Source of the DNA: Drosophila pseudoobscura
Taxonomy: Eukaryota; Arthropoda; Insecta; Diptera; Drosophilidae
Assembly (NCBI RefSeq): GCF_009870125.1
Contig: NC_046681.1
Location: 7,081,001 to 7,145,000 of the forward strand
DNA length: 64,000 nt
Direction: 5' to 3'
The number at the start of each line of letters is the position of its first letter. Position 1 is the stretch's first letter. The notes below the pieces were generated by a model that ran no database searches, was not told the origin of the DNA, and saw nothing but the letters and a program-made list of their open reading frames with translations. Below are positions 1 to 13,000 of the stretch, piece after piece. The translations under genes were made by a program, and so were the position numbers.

Positions 1-1740
1 TCTCTGTCTCTCTGTGGCGGGCATCCCGCTCTCTGTCACGGCGTGAGTCTTAAATTACCAACCTTGCCACAATTTCAATGCGCATTCGCATTCGAATTTG
101 TTTGCAGTAATTGGCCCCAGAGTCCGCTGTGTGGCAGTGCAGTGCTGGGTGGGGGCTGGGGTCCAGCTACTGGCACCGCCGCACCCACCAAACGAACCCC
201 AAAGAAACCCAGAACGGGCGGGCACAGTGGTTCCAGGCACTCACTCTTTAGAGTCTTCTATGGGATCTGAGGAAAGAAGTGCAAGATGTCACTTAAATTG
301 TGGTAAATATTCGTTTGAACCGCTTAAAAATTAAATAAATTATAAGTGAATGAATGAAGGTGAATAAGAGGGTAATATTCCATCAGATCTGGACCTTACG
401 CAGCCCCAGACGAGTGGTTTATTCTTGGAGATCTGTGATCTGTGGCCCCATATCGCATCGATTGGAAGCTCTATAGCCTAAGGAGTCTCCTTACCAAAGA
501 AGGACCCTTTTTATATACTCTTCCTGGACACTTTTCATTGGGGTTTAGGCCAGGCGGCAACCACTGTGCGCGGGAGTACGGTTCGCCTTTTGCCTTTCAA
601 CTTCTGCTGCGGCTACAGGTGTCTCCAGTCTCCGGTCTCCGACTCTCGCTCTGGCGTTCTCTTGGAGTCTGGCCCGTGTCAATGACAGTTCAATGTGCCC
701 CGCGATTTGTTGCCACTGCTGCTGCTTGGATGTTGCTTGTTGGGGGCTGGCTAGCTGGCTGGCTGGCTGGCTTGCTTCGTTGGTCTGGCAACAGTTGTCG
801 CACATGCAAATCGTGACTGTTGTCCATCACAGTTCTGCGGAGTTGCCAAACTTGCCAGTCAGTCAGTTTGTCAGTCAGTCAGTCGTCGGCTCTGTAATCT
901 TTTGTCTTTGCTGGTGTTTTTTTTGGTAGTTGCACATGCGATTCGAGTGATTTGTTCAAGACGTTTTGATTGATTATTGGTGTGCATGTGCCAGAGCGAC
1001 GACAAAACTGAGACTCCAGCGACTCCGCCAGCGGATCCCTGCAAATGCTTTGTTTTCGGCCCCGTCATGGCCCGCGCTTATTAATTATTCTGACCCAGAA
1101 ATCGTCCGAGTACGTATCGTACTCTGTTAAGTATCGGAAATCGGAGAACACAGAGACTCCCAGCCAAGCCAAGCCAAGCCAACGCCTTGGACCTGAGGCA
1201 TGAGGCATGAATATACTTTTGTGCTCGGCGCGCGTTTGTTGTCAGCCTCGGCTTGAAATATTTACCACCTGTGATGAATAACGTTACATTTTCGTTGATT
1301 GTTTTTTATCCGTGATTTATCGAAAAGCAACAACAACAACAAGCACCAGCAGCCGCGTCAGCGAGTCGATGCCATGCCCACATAATGCTGATTACTCAGG
1401 TGTCTGGAGTGCGTGTCTGGCTTGTTTTGGGATCTCCATCGCCTCGGAGTATGGGGGCCCGTGTACCGTTAATTAATTTGCAAGTTTTCCCCTCCCCGCC
1501 AAAGTTGATTTTTGGTGGTATTTCTTGCTGGTGTATGGTTTAGTCGGAATTTGTACTGCAAAGTGCGCGCCGGGTGGCATTTGTCAGTCGCTTTTCGATT
1601 GGAGTTTTTTTTTTGGTTTATGCGGGGCACAGATCTCGCAAAGATGGATTCATCATCGCTGGGGTGGTACGCGATGATCAGTAATTATGACATTGTTTGT
1701 AGGGGGGGGCGGGTGTCCGGCGATGAATGGGAAAAGCTAG
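1..1740. other. Non-coding flank left of the first gene
   Basis: I see no supported gene here. Open frames are short and overlap on both strands. The stretch holds simple repeats: GGCT units around 745-772 and GTCA units around 856-890. It lies downstream of the minus-strand gene at 2071-2739 and may contain that gene's distal 3' flank. Confidence 0.6.
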
Positions 1741-1950
1741 AGCTTACGAAAGCTACGAGCTACGAAAACTGTGAGAGGGGAGCTTAAGAGCGCACAGAAC
1801 CGAGAGAGCACAGAGCGCTGTTAACTGGCTGTTAACTAAGCGCGGTACACAGCAGCGATAACAGGCCTATAGCCTGGGCTGTTAACAGCGCCGTTGCCCT
1901 GTTACAGCTGTTACCCTTAACAGAGGAGATTACGCTGTAGGGGCAGGCGA
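1741..1950 (+). repeat. Dispersed repeat family C, copy 1 (CTGTTAAC-rich)
   Basis: The segment carries several CTGTTAAC/GTTAACAG palindromic blocks plus AGCTTACG, TAAGAGCGC and TGTAGGG in that order. The same blocks occur in the same order on the minus strand at about 51,969-52,070, with gaps and substitutions between them. This is a diverged interspersed repeat. I cannot assign it to a named transposon family; a degraded terminal fragment of a larger element is one possibility. Confidence 0.5.
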
Positions 1951-2070
1951 AGGCAGATGCGTGCAAAAGCTTTACTTTTTTATAGGTTATGGTGTATTTT
2001 TTAAACCAATGAATCCAGTAAGAACATATGGGGATTGGGGATTGCAGTTCCAGCAAAACTTGTGTACTAT

Positions 2071-2739
2071 TTAGTGTGTATTCTTGGAAGTCTTTCTCAG
2101 ACGACTCTTCGCTATGTCCGGCGTGGTCTTCGAGCCGGAGAGCTTTGCCCCCTTTTGGGTGTTCGCGGAGAGCCTGTTGGGGGTCCTGTTGCTGACCGGA
2201 GCACTCCCCACACGCGCAGGAGAGCCCCGGCTTGCTGGCGGCCTGGCTGCTGGCTTAAGAATGGGCTTTGGCGGGGCCTTGGGCTTGTTGGCCATTTGAA
2301 GGCGCTGATTTTGAGCCCGCAGCCTTTGGGGGAGCAGACTGGGAGCCGCGACTGCCCCTACGCCTGTGTGGAGGGGCCTCTTGGTATCCGTCGCAGGCTG
2401 GGGAGCGGCTGGAGTCTTGTTGCCCGATCCAGAGTCCTCTTTGTTGGCGATGGCCGGCTGCGGCAGGGTCTCCAGGCTCACGCCCTGCGTAACTATGGAC
2501 CGACTCAAGGCCTCCGTCAGCTGATGCGCCTCCGCGTTGGCAGCCACCATCAGCTTGCTGATCCGCTCCCGCTCCTGGCGCTCCTGCAGCAGGCGCTGCA
2601 TCTGGACGGCGCGAATCCGCTCGAACTCCTGCCAGAAGTTGAAGCTTATCTCCCGCGAGCTGCGGCTTATCTCCTGCCGCAAGACCTGGGCCTTCTCCAT
2701 GGCCCCGGGCAGGTCCTTGCTTGAGCCAGGCTCTGACAT
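2071..2739 (-). CDS. Uncharacterised basic, coiled-coil-like protein, 222 aa
   Basis: I do not recognise this protein. The frame is open from an ATG at 2739 to a TAA at 2071 with no need for an intron. Residues about 14-80 are rich in Glu, Gln, Arg and Leu (for example QRLLQERQERERISKL), as expected for an alpha-helical coiled coil. From about residue 95 it becomes Ala/Pro/Ser-rich and strongly basic, with runs such as KPKAPPKPILK and a C-terminal SRLRKTSKNTH. There is no signal peptide or membrane segment. The start is supported by a TCAGTT initiator at 2809-2814, giving a 5' UTR of about 73 nt, and by a DRE-like site just upstream. A basic tail plus a coiled coil would suit a chromatin- or cytoskeleton-associated protein, but that is only inference. 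No canonical AATAAA was seen close downstream; a TATAAA variant lies at 1978-1983. Confidence 0.75.
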   Translation of the reverse strand: MSEPGSSKDLPGAMEKAQVLRQEISRSSREISFNFWQEFERIRAVQMQRLLQERQERERISKLMVAANAEAHQLTEALSRSIVTQGVSLETLPQPAIANKEDSGSGNKTPAAPQPATDTKRPLHTGVGAVAAPSLLPQRLRAQNQRLQMANKPKAPPKPILKPAARPPASRGSPARVGSAPVSNRTPNRLSANTQKGAKLSGSKTTPDIAKSRLRKTSKNTH

Positions 2740-2804
2740 TTCGAGGGAGTTGTGACTGTGGCTGGAATTTTGAATGTATCCAGTGGCAGGGTCGTACTGT
2801 AGTG

Positions 2805-2846
2805 TTTGAACTGAAGGGGAAGCAAAGGCCTACTCATTTATCGATG
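2805..2846 (-). promoter_or_regulatory. DRE plus Inr core promoter of the 222-aa gene
   Basis: On the minus strand the consensus fly initiator TCAGTT occupies 2814-2809, placing +1 at about 2812. A CATCGATA sequence (2839-2846), 7 of 8 bases of the DRE TATCGATA, lies about 30 bp upstream. There is no TATA box at the right distance. DRE promoters are typical of broadly expressed Drosophila genes, so this gene is probably not tightly tissue-restricted. Confidence 0.55.
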
Positions 2847-5639
2847 AGCAAGCATTGGGGATGGGGTAGCAGCCCCCTTCCTCATCCTCCCCGCTGCAGG
2901 TTGAAGATCTGTACAGGCAGACACAAAAGCAGGGAGAGGGGGGGAGCATGGGCAGGCAGCTTTGATCGATGTGCGTTTTCTAATTGCTGCCAACTTTCTT
3001 CTTAATTGTGGCAAGAAAAATGAGGCCCGTATCGAAATGGCATGAAAAGCACTACGAAAACAACGGAGAAGACATCGCATAGCTCAACGTCACTTCTGCT
3101 CTGAGGTGGGGGAGAAATTGTTTTCATGTAAAGAATATTGGTAGTGGTTCTGCCCCGCTCTGAGCCCCAACCAGTGCTCAATCAATCATGCGAACGATAG
3201 AAGCTCGGAGCTCGGAGCTCGGGGACTTGGCCCAATTGTTAAAGGCAAACAATAAGGCGATACGATCACCTTGGTCAATTCCATTTAGCTCACAATGAAA
3301 ACAAAATTGCCCGGGTTTACGGGCTCTACGGCGGTTGTTTTTCGGGCGTAGGATATCGGAAATCTGCTCTGGGCTCCACAGACGCCCCGCTGTGCACTTG
3401 TCGAAGCCAAGAGTTCAATGCGCGGCTACCAGCTCACAATTTATCCTTTATGGCTTTTGTTTCTGCAGAAGTGAAAACAAAAGATTGTCATCGGGAGAGC
3501 AGGGCAGTAGCAGGGGCAGTAGCAGGGGCTGGGGAAGGGGCAGGGGAAGGGGCAGGCATGCATATTTTGCATATACGAGTAGGTATGCATAATGGCCATG
3601 GTCAATACTCGGTCATATCGTACTCTAATTGGGTGAAAGTGCTCTCTGGCCGGGGCCCTGGCTTAGAAAGTGTGACAGTCCCATCATCGGCGTCAGCGGT
3701 CATCCGCATCCAGCGGCTGCCAAATCAATATCTATGGCTATAGCTTATACCTGTAGCCTGGCTATATAACATACATCACCCGCATATATAGGCATCGTCA
3801 GCAATCAGCCGAACAACAAAAGCTCCGGCCGGCTCAGAAATATTCCCAGGCCATGGCAGAGTCGACTGGATTCGAAGCAGGAAAACTAGAACTCAAAATC
3901 ATACATCACAAGCAATTACCGACTAAAATGCGGCAGAGTCGAAGTCGGAGTCGGAGTTGGAGTCGGAGACGGAGCCACCAATAGTTGTTGCAAGTTGTTG
4001 CCAGTGAGGCAGCGACTAACCTTGGTCGCTAGTTAAAGAGGCAAAAAATCGAATAGTGGGCAGCTATTATTACTGTTGTGCATACCCTTCGGATCAGTCG
4101 GCGATGCACCCGACTACGAAGAGCAGGTTGTATCGTGAGATACAGAGAAAGCATAGGCCTTTCCTCGAAGTACTGCTGGATGGAGTAGGGATGTAGGGTA
4201 TCCCATGTTCTGTGCTGGTCCTCGCTGCTCCCCTTGTCTTCCTCTTGCTGTTGTTGTGTATGCTGGCCATGCATCATCATACCATCATCCCATTATCACA
4301 TACCACAAGCCAAGGCAACGCAAGGCAAGGCAAGGTCCAGTCCAGTCCAGGCCGGTCCTGGGACTGGGCTCCTCCTCGGCTTTGACCGACTGAGGCGGCA
4401 CTTGAATGCTTGGCATGAAATAAATCGCGTGTTTATTGTGCCAGCGGCAACGGCGATGGAGATGGCAGCGGCAGCGACAGAGGCAGCGACAGCGACAGCG
4501 ACAGAGGCTTCAATGTTGCACATGGAAAATTGAACGCAATAGAATGCCACTAATCGATCGGACCTGAGCCAAGGAATTGCTTGCTGGTTGCTCGATGGTG
4601 GATGCTGGATGGTGGATGCTCGCCCCCAGCTAAAACAGAAAACAGAAAAAAATGAAATGTTTCAAGTTCAAATGCAAGGTGCGGACTATCGACCATGGAC
4701 TGAAGGAGTGCCAAGACTCGTGGAGGAGAGACTGTCGATCGACTGGCGCAAGCAATCTCGAAATAATCTAAACGATTTGGCGAAAATCACGTCGAGCATC
4801 GTCGGCACGGGCATTGGCATTGGCATCGGCATCGGCATCCACCTGTTACTTCGAGCTCATTTTTAATGCCCCCAAAACGATGGAGCTGAAGCTGGAGCTG
4901 GAGCTGGAGAAGGATGGTCTGGTAATGGCCGAAAGGAGGCAGGTCGGCATTGAGAGCAAATTGCAAAAGCCGAATTCAACGAATGCCAGCGCACAGTTTG
5001 GCATAATAATGAAGGCGCAATCAAGTCGACGGCTGGCGGCGGTGGCGGCGGTGATCCTCCGGTATGAGAATGACTCCTCGCACACGGGGAGAAAAGGGTG
5101 TCTGGGATTACCAGTAGCCACGATAGCAGTGAAGAGAAGGCCACCTTCCTTTTCTCTCAGTGTACGGGAATGTTTCAGATAAGGCCAGGTGAGGGTGCAC
5201 TGCGCAGATTAAACATTATTTCTGTTCTCGTCTTTTTGGTTTATCTCCCAATGCAATGAATAATTTCGCGCTGCTGGCCCGGACCGGACTCCGACTCCGA
5301 CCATGGCTCTGGGTCTGGGTCTCTGCTCGTTTTGGTGTTATTCTAAACGGCTTTTAGACAAAAGCATCAGTCGGGTTGCCCAGGTTCACCTCACGCTGCC
5401 AATCAATCAATCACGGCCAAGAAGCCTAGTCATCTGAGCATCTGCCGACGCTCTTCAGAGTCTCTTTTCTCCATGCCTCCTGCCTTCCTCCTGCCTGCAC
5501 TTTGAGCCTGGTCAAGTGTAATGGTTTTGTCATGATGCAGCATTTAAGCTGCCGCCGCTGATTGATGCGGCAAGATGTGGCCGCAAGTGCGGCCAACTGA
5601 GATTTTCACACCACCGAAGATCTATGGAAATTTTCTGCC
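2847..5639. other. Intergenic, no gene seen
   Basis: No convincing coding region. Contents are simple sequence: G-rich GGGGAAGGGGCAGG around 3523-3556, TCGGAG hexamers at 3937-3973, AGCGAC/GGCAGC units around 4440-4510, GGCATT/GGCATC hexamers at 4810-4839 and GCTGGA hexamers around 4885-4910. Open frames across these are repeat-derived. Confidence 0.55.
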
Positions 5640-7030
5640 TTACACTTGTCCGTCATATCTCTCTCTCTCTTTCTCTGCCGAAGCGAATTGGAATTTTGAA
5701 TGCTTACGTTGCCCAATTTTAAATGGAAATGAGTGCCCATTTACCATTTCTCTCCATCGCAAAGAAATTTGGAAGAAAAAAGCATTCAAAGTGTTGAAAA
5801 TATAATTTTTAATGTTTAGCTTCGATTTATATTCACGCTCGCAATTAAAATGGCGCGGGGCAACGGTGTGGGAGCAGACCATACGCACCATACGCTCTTC
5901 CGACTCATTTTTTCGCACCTACTCTCAGAGCATTGTCAAGCTCTAAGTCACTCATTTTCTGCATCTCTTTCTTGCCCACACACGCGCCTTCTCTTCTTCT
6001 TGTCACTTTTGATACACTATGAGCGTGTCATCTCTCTCCGTATGCACTCTCTCACTAAAATGCACTATGCAATGGGTCGGAATAACTTTTTTTCGGGTCT
6101 TCTTTTACGCACTAGTGAGAGCGCTCTGACGGCCCGTGATGGGAGAAGGAAAAAAAAAATGATTTCATCATGAGCGAGCAATTGGAAAGAGCAGCAGAAT
6201 GAGAGCATGGAATGGGAGAGTGCAAAACCGCCCACGCAGCTCGCTTTGAGTTCAAGTTTTGTTCTTGTTTGTTCTTAGCTCCGCGTTCTTTTGGCTGTAA
6301 AATGCGGTAAAAATCGGAAAATATAGTCGCGCAGTTTATGTTAGTGAAATATATAACAAATACTGGCCTTAAAGTGTTTATTAAATGCAAGCAAATGTGA
6401 GTGGCAGATCGTAAAAGTGTAAAAGTATTGGAAAGTGCAGTGCAACAATTGGCTTACGCATGCAAATGTGTATATATTTAATACACACATAAATATATTT
6501 TTTTAATGTGCCAAAAGGAAGCGAAATGACCAGAGAAGCACGCTTAGCTCCGTTATGTCCGAGGTGTTCCCCTTCGTTTGCCCCTGGCGAACGTGCCAAA
6601 TGCAAATCTAGTGCTCTCTCTTTCTAACAACGGCGGAGAACAAGGCTAATGAGAGCGAGCACGCTTCTAATAAGGTATGTTTCTCTCTCTTTGTGTGCGC
6701 TCTTATTGGAAATGGAAAATGGGGTGACAAATAAAACAGAACTTAGAGCGCGGTGCTTGCTCTCATGATGCAATGGTGGAAGGTTTCTCTCGTACACTGC
6801 CTGTCCCATTGCTGTGTAGGTGTGAATGAGAGAGTAGAGTGAGCGACGACTTGCTCAGAGCATGATGCAATTATGCAAGGTACTCCCTCTCTTTCGGGTC
6901 AACGCTCACACACACGCAATCAAAACGAAGCTCAGCAGCAGAACCCGAGAACAGAGCGCATTGTGGGAGGGGACCACCTTGCATAGCGGCATTATGCTCT
7001 GAGCGAGTCGAACTCTCTCTCCCTCACACC
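5640..7030. promoter_or_regulatory. GAGAG/CTCTC-dense segment, candidate GAGA-factor element
   Basis: About sixteen GAGAG or CTCTC clusters are spread over 1.4 kb on both strands, for example near 5660, 5921, 6031, 6045, 6117, 6200, 6213, 6613, 6650, 6681, 6786, 6827, 6886 and 7011, often extended as GAGAGCG. They are separated sites rather than one microsatellite. Such clusters bind GAGA factor (Trl) and mark promoters, boundaries or Polycomb response elements. A PHO-type core (ATGGC/GCCAT) is visible near 5850, but PHO sites are not numerous, so PRE is only one option. No gene start could be tied to it. Confidence 0.35.
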
Positions 7031-10000
7031 TACTAAGCAGTGAACCGAAATATGACAGGCAGTGTTGTCCACTGAAACGTGGTGTACCGCTCAGAATACA
7101 CTGGGAATAATATCAGGATCCAACGTATATAACTATCGCAGTAACTATCGCTCTGCCCCCCCTTCTGCTTATTACAGTCGTTGCTGTCGAACCCCACCCA
7201 TTCCCATTTGAGATCAAAATTAGTTGAACTTTTTCTTTCTTTCCCAAAGTAATGCTCCATTGCCCAAGACATTCGTTCGATTTATCTGTGTAATTAATGA
7301 TTGATTCGCTTCGATTTGGAAGCAATTTTCAAGTGAATACGAAACATTGAAATCTCCAGTCCAATGCCACCTGCGAGGCGGCGTCGGCATATCAAATCAG
7401 TAAAATCAAAACAAAATTAATTGACGACAATTGTGGCAAGCGGGCAGAATGTGTGGCAACAAGCACTGCTCCAAAAAAAAAGCAATAAAAGCAGCAGCAG
7501 CCACCAATGCAACAGGTAATAGGCAATAGAGGCAACAGGCAACACAGACAGACGTCAATTGTCTAATCAACAAATTTAGTCAATAAATCGTAATTAATTA
7601 ACGTTCGATTGGCAGCCAGCCAGCCAGCCACTAAAATCGACGAAAAGAGTTTTCAATTTTAGCATTCGAAATTCAAATTCAAATTCAAATTCAAATTTGA
7701 AAAGGAACCAAAAATCGAACCGAAATCGAACAACAGCAAATCCACATTCGTGCCTTGCGACTAATTTTTATTGCCGGCAAAAATTGGCAACAGCTAATCA
7801 GTGGGGCATACGCCCCGTAATAATCCCAGCAACAACAACAGCAAGAGCTCCGGCCAGCAAGGGGTGTGGCTGGCAGGTGGCCATGTTGTTGGCTAGTTGA
7901 TAACATCGTTGCAATGTGTTTATTGTCCAAAAACTGACTACACAATCCACGAAAATCGAGCTCCACTCGGAATCGGAGCAACCTTTTTGTCTCTCCCACA
8001 GTTGCAATCAAAAGACTTCAACAGCGAACTTGGAGCTGGAGCCGGAGCTGGAGCTGGCGTTGGCTTTGGCTTTGGATTTTCGAAAGGCATTTGGAAACCG
8101 ACAGATCGCAGAACACAAACATTTGCCAGATTCAGGCGGAAAGGGGGGGGCAATATTATAGGGAAATTTAATTGAATTCTCTAGAACCACCCAAGTGGAG
8201 CCACGGGAAGGTCGAAGAGGAGAGGGCCTTGCTTGGGCCTCCTTCAAACCGTTTGGCTGCCAGGAATTTCCGCTGCCATCATCGTTGTATCATAGCTCTT
8301 TAATTAATAACACTTCATGATGATGATGTATGCTCGACAGATTTATAACTCACTCACCCCCCCATTCGGCCAGGCTAGATCAAAAGAACCCCAGTCTGCG
8401 ATCCGATCCGATTGGAGCCGCTAAAGAAACCGCAGCCAGCAACAATTTTGGCATTCAATCATGTTAATTGCCCAGAAAAAATCAACATGTTGGCTCCCAC
8501 CGAAGAAATCAAGAGTTTCGGCCACAACAATGACAAATAACGAATTAAATTATGAATACACTCGTACACACTCGTACACACTCGTACCTGTTTGAGTACT
8601 ATTCGTATGCATATTCAAGGCCCCCGCCAATAGATGGGGGAATGTGCAGCGCTGGCTGGGGGTTTGGGGCTTGAGAGTATATTTTCTCGGAAGGGCATTA
8701 TTTAACTCTGGACTAAAAACGAAAATTGGCCAAAAACGAGCCACATAAATCACCGGCACACACGAATCTTTATTTATTTATTTTTTTCGCTTTTTTTTTG
8801 CTTTTTGCTTTTTGGGGTAGAATCATTGACAGCGCGGCGGAAGCATTCATTGTTTCCCAATCTTCCAATCCCAAGCGATGGCGACGACTTCTTGGTATTT
8901 TATTAAGCCACACAAATCAAAAAAACCAAAGCTAAAAGCCCAAAAAAACAGAAAACACACGGCAAAAGTATTCAGCCAAAAAAAGAGGCAAAGGAGCCTT
9001 CTCGTGCGGCAAGTTGACTCATGAATGTGGATGTGGCTGTGGATGCTTAATTCTACTTAAAACTGTGTCTCCCGTCTGCTGCTGGGGGCTCTTCCTTCTC
9101 TTCTTCTGTGGTGGGGCGTGGGAGGGGGGGCTGCCTTTCATATCGAAGCCCGAGCCGATTAGCTGGCCAAACAAGTGTTAACGTTTTGCCTTGGCCGGTG
9201 GTGGGTGCACTGATTGCCTCGGAGGTGAGAAAACACCAGACCAAAGCACAGTTAACAGAGTTTAGCTTTGTTTTTTTTTGTTGTGTTTCCATTTTTGGGA
9301 GGCATCTTTGTTTGTGTCGCCTGGCATTGTGCAACAGACACCGCTCCGTGGCGGCATAGCGGCGTGTCTACTTTGTCTCTCCCGGTTTCTAGTCTCTTCT
9401 GGGGCCAGAGGTGTTGCATCATCCACTAAACACCGCTAATATGGCCCCAAAACCCGAGGGAGAAATGTGAATGGATGTGCAACGGATGCGGCCACACGGG
9501 GGTGGGCGGAGAATTTTCTACCAAAAGGAAAGAACTCGGAAAATATTCTTAGAAATTCTTAAAAATTCTTAAAAATTCTTTGGAAATCTTTGGCATTTAA
9601 GGAAGGAAGGACTTCATCTATTGTATTCCGGACCCATAAACGTTGGGCTTTGCTCGGAAACAGGAGGCAATAGTTTAGCTCTCTTCGATCCTAATTTAGA
9701 TCCAATTTAACTGAGGAATACCCAAGTATCTTTTGTTGACTTCATTCGAAGATTGTTGTGCTCAGTTGCCAAAATATAATCAACTCCAATTCGACACGAT
9801 TCAAGTGGCATTCAAATGTTCCGCCCACTCTCTGGCACTTGCTATTACCGGGGCCCCAAAAGCTCTGCTTGGCTTTCGAAATATTTTCTCATTGTTTTGC
9901 ATATGCAGCGGATTCCTTCCGCCGTACTGTACTGTATATCTGGCGGATCGCATGTAGCAACAACGGCGGCAGCGCTGCGGCAGCGGGGCAAACGGCAAAC

Positions 10001-13000
10001 ATGTGCTAACAAAACATTGATCATTGTTCAACATGTAAATTCACTAATTTGGCAACGAAAAACCACCAGCGGCTATAAATGGTAACAGCAGCGACGAGAC
10101 AGAGCCACAGACAAGGCTCTATGAGAGCCTAGGCCCGTCTTGGCCCGGCCATAACAATTTTTGCATACGACAAACAAAACGAAATGAATTCGTCGTCGTC
10201 GTCGTCGTCGTTGTTTCCTCCTTGGAGGAGAATACAAATAAAAATAAAAATTTGCATAAAAATCGAGTAAATAAAACACCAAATGCGTAGAGGGGGAGGA
10301 GGCAGGGGGCGGTGCGGGGCGGGGCGGGGGCTAGAAATCAGAACAGAACCAGAAACAGAGATCCTCCGAGCTGCGAACTTATTAAAGTTGTTGGCGGCTA
10401 CGACTACATCGGGATGGGACTAGGAGTCGGCCTAGGAGTCGAAGCCTCCTCAGTGCCTGGCGGGGCCCTGCTGCTCCTGCCCCTGCCCCTGCGCCTGCCC
10501 TCCGCTGGGTGCTGCAGTTGACAAGGATCAAGGTTGCCCCGCCTCGCCTCGCCTCGCCCTTGTCGCCTTTTTTGGGTAGCCGCCTGCTTCCAAATGGAAA
10601 TTGCTTTATGGCTTGTATATGCAGATTGGGGCATACGAAGCCCGGCTGCCGTTGCCTGTTGCAACCTGTTGCAGCTCTTGTTTCTCTGTGCTGGGGCCCG
10701 TGCCCTCTCTCGAAATTTATGCGCAAGCGCGCGCGGCTGATTCTTATTTTTTCGCCTTTAACAAGGCCTACAAAACTTCTCTCCTCCTGCCCCTCTCCCT
10801 GCCCCCCTTTTCGTGGGGGATTTTCTGCTGAAAATTCAATTTGCTACAAAATGTGCGCCGCTTTTGCATATCTTCCAGCAAAATTCGTGATTTACAATTT
10901 TCGTTTCGTTTTCCTGCACTGCAAGTCCCACAAAAGTCTCGGCCTCGGCCTCATCCTCCTCAATCCTCAATCCTTTTGGGCTCATTTGCGGTGCTCATCA
11001 GCGATGGTGGCGTGACACGACCTTAAAGAAGGTCTGGCCGATGGTTTTGGCCCCCGCCTTTGGCTGCTCTTGGGACGATCTTTGTTCGTGTCACGCCTCC
11101 AGCCCTGCCGCTTGGAGTTCTGGGACCTTCCTGCCTTCTGTGTCTGATTTAATTTTTTGCCTTTTTGCCTTGCGGTCCATTTCGGAGTTGTAGTTTGAGT
11201 CGCAGTCGGAGTCGCAGTCGGAGTCGGAGTCGGAGTCTTCGGAGGTTCACCTGTTTATGCCAGATTCCTGGCATGCGATTAAAATCACCTGCGCAGGCTT
11301 TTGCGCCCACGCAGCCGCAGCCGCAGCCTCGCTTCGGGTTAACTGGAGATGGGTCTTGGGGATGGGTCTTGGGTCTTGGGTCTGGGCTCTGGCTTTGGGG
11401 TCTGGGGTCTGCTCTTCACGGTCGTCCGACTTTGCCTTGATTTTTGCCTCCTCCTGCGAGTGGCTGCGCCCAGTTTGCGGCTCGTTTCGGTCGACGTTCA
11501 TTTATTATGCATTTTGCATTTTGGTTTTATTTTTCTTTGATTTTATTTCAGTTTCGTTTCGTTTCGTTTTTGGCTTTTTTGCGGCTCGCTGTTTATTCAA
11601 ACTAATTTAATTTGTGCGCGGCTTGGGTGCGCGCCCGCAGGTAGGATGCCGTCTTGGCAGGTTGCTGTGTTATTTCGGCGTTTCACGCACTTGCCGCATG
11701 TTGCAGTCACGCCTTTTGTTGCCGCCGGACAGCGGCTCCACACGCAAAAAGTTGTTAAAATGCAAATTAAATTAGAGACAAACGGGCGACAGTCGAGCGG
11801 GGGGGTGTGGCAGGGCGACAAGGCGGACAGTCCAAATTAGTCGCTCAGGCTCTAGGAATAACCAGATATCTGCCCGAAAATACTTTAATTGGGACCAAAA
11901 CAAGCCTTCCAGTGTCTTGAGAGGGACTTCTATCTGCTTTTTGGTGGATTTATTTATAAAATATATCTTCAATCGTGTGGTTTCTAAAGACTTGGACAGA
12001 CTTTCCAAGCGGAAGTGGCCCTGAAGATAGAAATTTCCTCCTTACAGAAAAGGTGTTCCTAAGGAGAGTGGCCTACAGACCTGGAAAAGAACTACCTTTG
12101 AGCCTGTGGGCTATGGATTTTCTGTTTAAAAATGCTCCTTGAACCCTCCAAAAACCAATTATTTTGAACTAATTTTCCCCCATTTGGAAATAGTTTCCGT
12201 GGCACATAATATTTACCCTCCACGTCATCTGGTCTCGGCCAGGGCTGAGTGGGAGGTCAGGGCTCTCATGTTTATGATGGACAGAGATGCGGCAAGGTCC
12301 ATAAGCAATTAATAATGTAACCGTGGCAGGGGCAGGGGCAGGGGCAGGCACAATCGGCAGAGAAATGGCAGCCATTGAGTGAGTTCTTGGGCCGTGGAAA
12401 AGCAGCAGCAGGCAGGCCATGACAGGCACTCATCGAGCCGTGGTCAAAGTTTACCTTCAAATTGCTAAAATAGCAAATAATGAAGCTGACAGCAAGGCAC
12501 CAGCAAGGAGCAGGGAATCCAAGGGATGATCCGGCTGCTAAGCCGATGTCTGCCCGAAGGGAGGGGGAGGGAGGAACAGCCCTCGGCAGGCAGCAGCCAG
12601 GACATAAGCAACACTTTACGGGTCGTGGGAAACGCTGGTGCGCTCTGCGCTCTACGCACTCGGCGGTTTGACGTGCGAGAAGAGATACATTTGTATCTGC
12701 GGCAGACAGCGAGCGTCTGCTGGCCATCAATTGTGCAGTAATGCGGCGGAGGGGGCAGGGAGGACGGCGGGTGCGTGCAGTGCCCGGAGGTCTGGGCCGG
12801 CACTCATCATCCGCATCCTTGAAAGCCGACCAGAACGGAGGCCACTTGAGTCTACAATCGAATTTTGTGCCCCGTCCACGGGCTGCTGGTGTGGGAACCG
12901 TTTCCGGGAGTCGCCCGTGAAGCCCAGCATATGCTTTGCCCCCCCCCACCCCAACCCGTCCTCCGGGGGCCTGTTTTCGCTTTTAATGGCCGTGTGCGCG

